Part shown: positions 58,757 to 64,000 of the stretch, piece by piece
Numbering within the stretch: position 1 is the first letter of the stretch
Layout: each line of letters begins with the position of its first letter
DNA from: Punica granatum
Lineage: Eukaryota; Streptophyta; Magnoliopsida; Myrtales; Lythraceae
Length of the DNA: 64,000 nucleotides
Reading direction: 5' to 3'
Assembly: GCF_007655135.1 (NCBI RefSeq)
Contig: NC_045128.1
Span: 5,704,001 to 5,768,000 of the forward strand
Program-made: the position numbers and the translations under genes
The notes under the pieces: generated by a model
What the model was told of the DNA's origin: nothing
Database searches by the model: none
The model's input: the letters and a program-made list of their open reading frames with translations, nothing else

Positions 58757-58995
58757 ATGGGACCGCTGATCCGGCGGTATATAAATAGGACGTCTAGACC
58801 GCTGATCCGGCATATTACAAAAATGGACGCCTAGACCGCTGATCCGGCGGGATACAAAAATAGACGCCTAGACCGCTGATCCGGCGGGATGTAAAAAAGG
58901 ACGTCTAGACCGCTGATTCAGCGGGAAAAAAAAAATGGACGCCTAGACCGCTGATCCGGCAGGATATAAAATGGACGCCTAGACTCCTACTGCTG
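58757..58995 (+). repeat. GC-rich tandem units inside element E
   Basis: About six units of GACCGCTGATCCGGCGG, then GATACAAAAATGGACGCCTA, roughly 36-38 bp each. They are more homogeneous than in copy 1, which suggests recent array turnover. Confidence 0.85.
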
Positions 58996-60068
58996 GAGGA
59001 TAATGGGCAGCCCCCGCTTATGAGACATGGATATTGGGAGTTGAGGATGATATGAATAAGATGTGCGAAGTCACGGTACCGTCATAACTCTGTTGCGAGG
59101 AAATGCAACCCTGTGGCTATATTGATTGGTTGTATTGTATATTGTTTGTCTGCTATGATTGTTGGAGATGTGAGAGTGCTGGAGATGTGATATTGTTGAG
59201 ATTGTCTGAAGTTGTTCTATGAAAACCGTGTTGTTGTTAGAGTTGAATCTGTCAAGTGGTTGTGTTGTAAATTTCTATGGAATGCTAATGAATGGATATT
59301 TGATGTTTATGTGATATTGGATATTAAAGAAATGGTTGGAAGAGTTATGTGTATTCATTAGTAGGACTTAATTTAGTTAATATATTGGATATAATTATTA
59401 ATATAGTTTGTATATATATATATATATTATGTGTGCGGTGAGTTGATAGTTGCATTGAATGTGATTTTATTATTTATTTGAATATTTGGTTGTTTTCAAT
59501 TAAATATTTATTTGATAATAATTCATTTTTGCTTTGGAATTTAGTACTCACTGACATGCAGCTCACACTCTGCATATGTTTTTCAGATGAGTTAGGAGCT
59601 AGATTAGCAGTACAGGAGAACTCTTTTGATATTGGAGATCAGCTCGGAGGATTAGGTAGGAACTTTAGTTATTTGATAAGTATTTTTTTTGTATAGAGTG
59701 TATTTGAATATATTATGACTTGAAATTTTTGTTTAGTTTGGATTAGTGATTGATTGAGAAAAGAAAATTACTCTCTTTTGAGATGTATATACATATTAGA
59801 GCTTACCAGATTGGTTTTATATTTTTGAGAGTTTATGGAAAGCCAGTTTTAGGCGAATAGTTATGTGGTAATGGATATCGAGGAAATATAGGAAAAATCC
59901 AGCTGAAATTTCGGGTCGTTACAATCTTCTTCCTCCATGAAATGATAGCCTTCTAGACTGATGGCTTCCACTTTTGATGTTCCCTACAATCATCAAAAAC
60001 ATACGGAAGCAGTTTCAAACAATTTTCATGATCCGAGAGCCGATCTAAAGTACCTCGAAAATGCATAC

Positions 60069-61176
60069 CTGTTGTTGCACTAATACATCAAATGCATCTT
60101 CACCGCGCCACAGCCTACTCCGGTGTCCTGGTTCTTTATCTTCTTGTTCAACAGTGCTTCTGCCAAGATCTCTGAGTTGATCGTGCATCCATATTGTATT
60201 GTCCTCTCTGATTTTAATCAACGACTTTAGTTGGAGGATCTCAATTCCCACTTCTTGTGAAAATGTAGCATCTTTCCACATGGGAATCACTAGCCTGGCG
60301 TCCATACCGATGAAAAGGCATGCAATGTCAAGGAATATTTCCTTTTGCTCACTTTCCAATAACTCGTAACTTATTTTCAACTTATCTCGGACATCGACCA
60401 TGTCAAGTTTAATTTTCAACTTCTCTATTGTAGCATGCCACATATCCTTCCTTCCACCATAGACGGATAAGAATGATCCCATAACCTCAAGAGCTAGAGG
60501 AATCCGTCCAGTTATGTTCACGATCTGCAATGCTTCTTCAGCCAAGTCAGGTCTGGGAGACTTATCTCTGAATGCGTGCATGCAGAAGAGCTCTAAAGCA
60601 TGACCTTCTTCCAGTAATGCGACTTCATACAAATCTTGCACTTTAAATTGATCCAAGACTCCCTTTTCTCTGGTCGTGATGATGATCCTGCTTCCTCGGC
60701 CAAACCAACCAACGTCTGCTGCCAGAGCTTTAATCTGGTTGATGTGGTCGACATCATCGAGAAGAATCAGGACTTTCTTATGGCAAAGCCTTTCCCTAAG
60801 CACATTGATTCCTTCCTCTACATTAGCATAGGCCTGCTGCTCACGCCTTATTATGTCAGAGACCAATTGACTCTGTAAGTTTTGAAGGCCTGTATGATGC
60901 CGGGACATTTCCTGGATATCTTTAAGGAAAGAACAACTTTCAAAATTGTCCACGATTTGGTTGTAAACAAACTTGGCTAGAGTTGTCTTCCCTATGCCGC
61001 CCATGCCCCAAATCCCGACGACCCGAACATGATCATCTATGCCAACTTCTGACTTTTTCAAAAGTTCTTCTGCACGATCTTCGATTCCAACTAGGACAGT
61101 ACCCACTTCCAAGTAAGACTTCTTCAGTTCTCTAACGACGTTTGCAACGACTAATTTTATAAATTCACCTTGATGT
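60069..61176 (-). pseudogene. Locus F NB-ARC exon (open, complete)
   Basis: After acceptor TTCGCAG the exon starts HQGEFIKLVVANVVRELKKS, in the phase needed to follow the TIR exon donor seen in loci A and B. NB-ARC motifs run in order: P-loop GIWGMGGIGKTT, kinase 2 KKVLILLDDVD, RNBS-B GSRIIITTR, the GLPL motif as GRIPLAL, RNBS-D IFLDIACLFIG, and MHD in WMHDQLRDLGRS. The exon ends at donor CAACAG|GTATGC. It binds and hydrolyses ATP/ADP as a switch in intact TNLs. This exon has no stop or frameshift, in contrast to the rest of the locus, and it provides the reference for the broken copies in G and C. Confidence 0.85.
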
Positions 61177-61312
61177 CTGCGAAGACATATTATGTTGTCA
61201 CTTGTACGTATATAGTTAAAAAAAGGCCGATGCATGAATTAAAAAAAAATACAAAATATTGCTGAACTTAATTAATTTTTATGGATTCACTTACCTAAGA
61301 AACTTTCGCAAC

Positions 61313-61348
<36 letters not shown>

Positions 61349-62539
61349 ACATATAGTCTATTAATATCCATAATCATTTCTGAATATATTCGATTCCAAG
61401 TGGATTTTATTTTATGTTGGAATATAAACAACATTAAAAAAGAAAATGTAAGCATTATTTTTATTTAAAAAAATTCTATAATTTTATTTTTATATTAAAA
61501 AATTCAATACTGGACTTATATATGTTCAATATATATAGTTTGCATGTGTATTTCATAGATACTAACCCGTATGGTGCATTGATTGTACTTTTCAATGTGA
61601 ACTGTAAGCAATATTCTACCTACACAAAAAAGAACATGTAAGCATTATTTTAATCTTTCCATATCTCATTATCCTGTCAACTTTTAAGAGTAAAAGCATA
61701 CAAATGTATCAAATTAACTATAAGAACATCTATTACTTTAATAGATATTTTTCCATTCATGCAATTTCTTACATAGTAATAACTTTTTGAATAAAATGTG
61801 TACATAGTAAACATAAACTTAAGATAATTTGTGGTTTTGGATGAAAAGTAAAATTCCATAAAATTTATAAAAATAGACTTTGAAAATTATTAGTTACTTC
61901 TAAATTACCAGTACTAATTATACTAATCATGTTAATCCATATATTCAAATTAATTTATACTTTTCCCTATCAATGCCCCTCATTAAATGCACAATTCTCC
62001 TTTACTTATGCACCAGTTTTTTTGTCTGTCCGATGCACGGATTATTGGTTAGTATAGTTATTCTTTGATGAATTTTTAAAAATTTCGACACCAGAATTTA
62101 AATGTTCATTAAGTTATATATTTTAAAATTTAAACCATTCAAATATTAGTTCGTACAATAACAAACTAAGGATATTTAGAAATGAATTATAATATGAAAT
62201 ATGAATGAAGAAAACGATATTACTTAGAAAACATATTACATTTTATAAAAAATCAAATTCGAAAAAAATTGTAATAGAAAACTTCCATATATATTGTATA
62301 AAAAAAGAAGTGCAAATAATCCACTTTTAATAATTTTTAAATAAATTTATCTTTTACTATTTCAAAAATGTTCAATATTTAGAAATGCTTATTGCATACT
62401 AGTGGATTTTTCTTTTAGTTATTAATTATGTCAAAAATTTTTTATAGATGTTTATTTTAAGAAATTGTACTTTTTCTAAATAAATTTTATAATTGCATTT
62501 TTTAAAAATAAAAAATGTTCTTGTGTAATAAAATTATTA
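61177..62539. other. AT-rich region upstream of locus F NB-ARC exon; possible inverted-end element
   Basis: If the locus has a TIR exon further up, this region is its intron. A (TA)n tract lies at about 61316-61346. ACTAACCCGTATGGTGCAT at 61561-61579 and its near reverse complement ending GGTTAGT at about 62058 could be the ends of a degraded element of about 500 bp. No gene was seen. Confidence 0.4.
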
Positions 62540-63060
62540 AGAATTTAATGATTTAAATCCATTTGCTAATTTAATCCTAATTGTATGCACATTGAAGTTA
62601 TTTGTTTAGACATAATAAAATTATGAAGTATTTCATTATTTATATGCATTGATTAATTTAATCCTAATTGTATGTATATTTATAATTGTTTGTTTAGAAA
62701 TATAAAACTATTAAGTATTTAATGATTTATGTGTATTTACTAATTTAATCCCAATTATATATACATTTATAATTTTTTATTTAGACATTTACCTTTATGA
62801 CTTTATTCTATATATAAAAAATACGTTTTGATATTACATTTTTTTTGGATCAAGAATGTGCTTGTATAATGAAATTATTAAGTATTTAATGATTGATATG
62901 AATTTACTAAGTTAATCCTAATTGTATACATACTTATAAGTTCTTTTTAAAGATAATGAATTTATAAGAATTTAATGATTTGTATGCATTTACTAATATA
63001 ATTCTAATTGTTATATAGTTATAATTGTTTATTTACACATTTACTTTTATGGCCTTATGT
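62540..63060. repeat. 86-bp tandem repeat array, AT-rich
   Basis: The phrase TTAATCCTAATTGTAT recurs at about 62571, 62658, 62744, 62912 and 62999. The spacing is 84-87 bp (one interval is double, containing a diverged unit). Each unit also carries AAGTATTTAATGATTTATATG-like text. It gives about six units, each moderately diverged. No coding potential. Confidence 0.75.
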
Positions 63061-64000
63061 AATATATTAAATTACTTTTCTACCCCGGGGCGATACAACT
63101 ATATATATATATATATATATAAATAGATAAGAATTTAGAGCAATGACATTTATTATAAATCAAGTCATAATTAAGATTGACTTTTATTTCCATGAATACT
63201 ATCTTAATGGCGCGTGCGAGTATGGCCTTTTACTTTTCAATGCAAATGCAACATTATTTTTCAGGTAGTGTCTAGAGCTATTTTTAACTTTTACATTTTT
63301 GTTCATTCATTAGTTCTAATAACTTTTATAAGTATAAAGCATGCAACTATGTAAAACTAATTATAAAGATATTCAATTCTATAATCCCAATACAGATGTA
63401 GGTCCATTCATGCAATTTCTACTTGGTTGTATAAATTAATTTTATAAGTAATAACTTATTTACTTAATTTTTATACTTTTTGATAAAATATTGTTTATAG
63501 TAAACAAAAACTTAAAATAACATGTCTGAACAACAAATAAAATTTCATACAATTTAAAAATAATAGTCTTTAAAAAGTATTAATTAATTTTTAAACCAAC
63601 AATGTTGATTATGATATTTCAAACTATATTCTTCTAAAGAATTTCTAATAGTTCATAAAAATACTCTTAAAAAATTATTGACAAGTTTTTAAGTCACCAG
63701 TACAAATTATACAATATTATGATATATTCTTCTACTCTGAGCGCCAATAGTAATTATTATAATTTTCAGGTAATATAGTACATGTGAACCTTGAAATTTC
63801 TTATTATTGTTACTTATTTATCAATAAAAGAAATGGGAAGAATAAGGAAATGGAAAGAAATGAATTGATTGGGCGTTTCATTTCCTAACATTACATTTGC
63901 CCGCACCTAATCCCTCTTCTGTCTCCTTTTCTCCACTGCTATATTAGTTGTTTTGATACCAGTTGTAGGAGATTCCGAACATTATACGAGTAATTTTTGC
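63061..64000. other. AT-rich sequence to window end, no gene recognised
   Basis: A CCCCGGGG palindrome sits at about 63084 and a (TA)n tract at about 63101-63120. The remainder is non-coding. Confidence 0.4.

Larger units (their letters stand above)
53474..59924 (+). mobile_element. long solo-LTR-like element E (copy 4), hosting element D
   Basis: It begins TGTGAGACCTATC, ends TTTCGGGTCGTTACA, and is flanked by a perfect duplication ATCTT (53469-53473 and 59925-59929). The paralogous linker exon of locus G has a single CTATCTTCTTCC at the same place, which proves insertion into coding sequence. Without element D and its duplication it is about 3.15 kb. It holds the family's GC-rich array (58757-58995) in its distal part and a GAC-GTGGCCC block near 53633 where other copies have a G-box. 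Confidence 0.85.
51548..61176 (-). pseudogene. Locus F: TNL pseudogene (NB-ARC, linker, LRR) split by nested solo-LTR elements
   Basis: The NB-ARC exon is 61176-60069, the linker 59983-59930 plus 53473-53241, and the LRR exon 53149-51548. The linker is cut by element E at the duplicated ATCTT. Defects after the NB-ARC: TAG in place of a Trp codon at the linker end (near 53254), TAA after RGMRKL at 52859-52861, TAG after RLDGL at 51917-51919, and TAG after LPELPP near 51834. The LRR includes LRRLSLSHSGVEELPNSIG and LVELILTGTDIRRLPDFVG repeats. The C-terminus is truncated at the LTR junction after LSKQQS. No TIR exon is found up to 64000; it may lie beyond the window or be lost. Intact members of this class are nucleotide-switched intracellular immune receptors. 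Confidence 0.85.

Noticed and set aside
51548..61235. Locus F as a complete functional TNL
   Set aside because: The LRR and linker have several stops, a nested insertion splits the linker, the C-terminus is truncated and no TIR exon is in the window.

Overview
This is a nuclear segment from a eudicot plant. It is AT-rich, full of LTR retrotransposons and has intron-split genes. It carries TIR-NB-LRR (TNL) immune-receptor sequences, which are absent from grasses. The wording of the TNL exons recalls rosid/Myrtales genomes such as pomegranate or eucalypt, but that is an impression and not proof.

The backbone is a decayed minus-strand TNL cluster. From high to low coordinates it contains: locus F (NB-ARC exon at 60-61 kb, LRR exon at 51.5-53.1 kb), locus G (NB-ARC tail at 50.3 kb, LRR at 43.7-45.0 kb), locus B (membrane-anchor exon plus TIR exon, 41.3-42.1 kb), locus C (NB-ARC tail at 34 kb, LRR at 27.2-28.3 and 33.1-33.5 kb), a stray first-exon relic at 9.1 kb, and locus A (anchor exon plus TIR exon, 7.6-8.4 kb). 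No TNL is complete. F, G and C carry stops, frameshifts and retrotransposon insertions. A and B keep open TIR exons but have no NB-ARC after them. The one gene that looks fully intact is a two-exon secreted glycine-rich protein at 34.6-35.5 kb.

Mobile DNA fills most of the rest. Two related Ty1/copia elements (28.3-33.1 kb, plus strand; 45.0-49.7 kb, minus strand) sit at different points inside the LRR exons of the near-identical loci C and G. A defective Ty3/gypsy element lies at 21.8-26.4 kb. An older copia fragment at 12.0-14.7 kb holds a miniature LTR element (TRIM). Four copies of a 3.1-3.7 kb family with TGTGAGA...TGACA-like ends and 5-bp target duplications look like solo LTRs of one long-LTR family. 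One of these (53.5-59.9 kb) splits an exon of locus F and is itself split by another copy. The copy at 17.8-21.5 kb carries what looks like a captured thioredoxin exon. There are also two hAT-like miniature elements, a SINE with a perfect 17-bp target duplication, a Helitron-type terminus, and several tandem arrays.

The window therefore looks like an immune-receptor cluster broken up by repeated duplication and transposition. The pieces most worth following up are the thioredoxin capture, the membrane-anchored TIR exons, and the amber-biased decay of the copia element in locus C.
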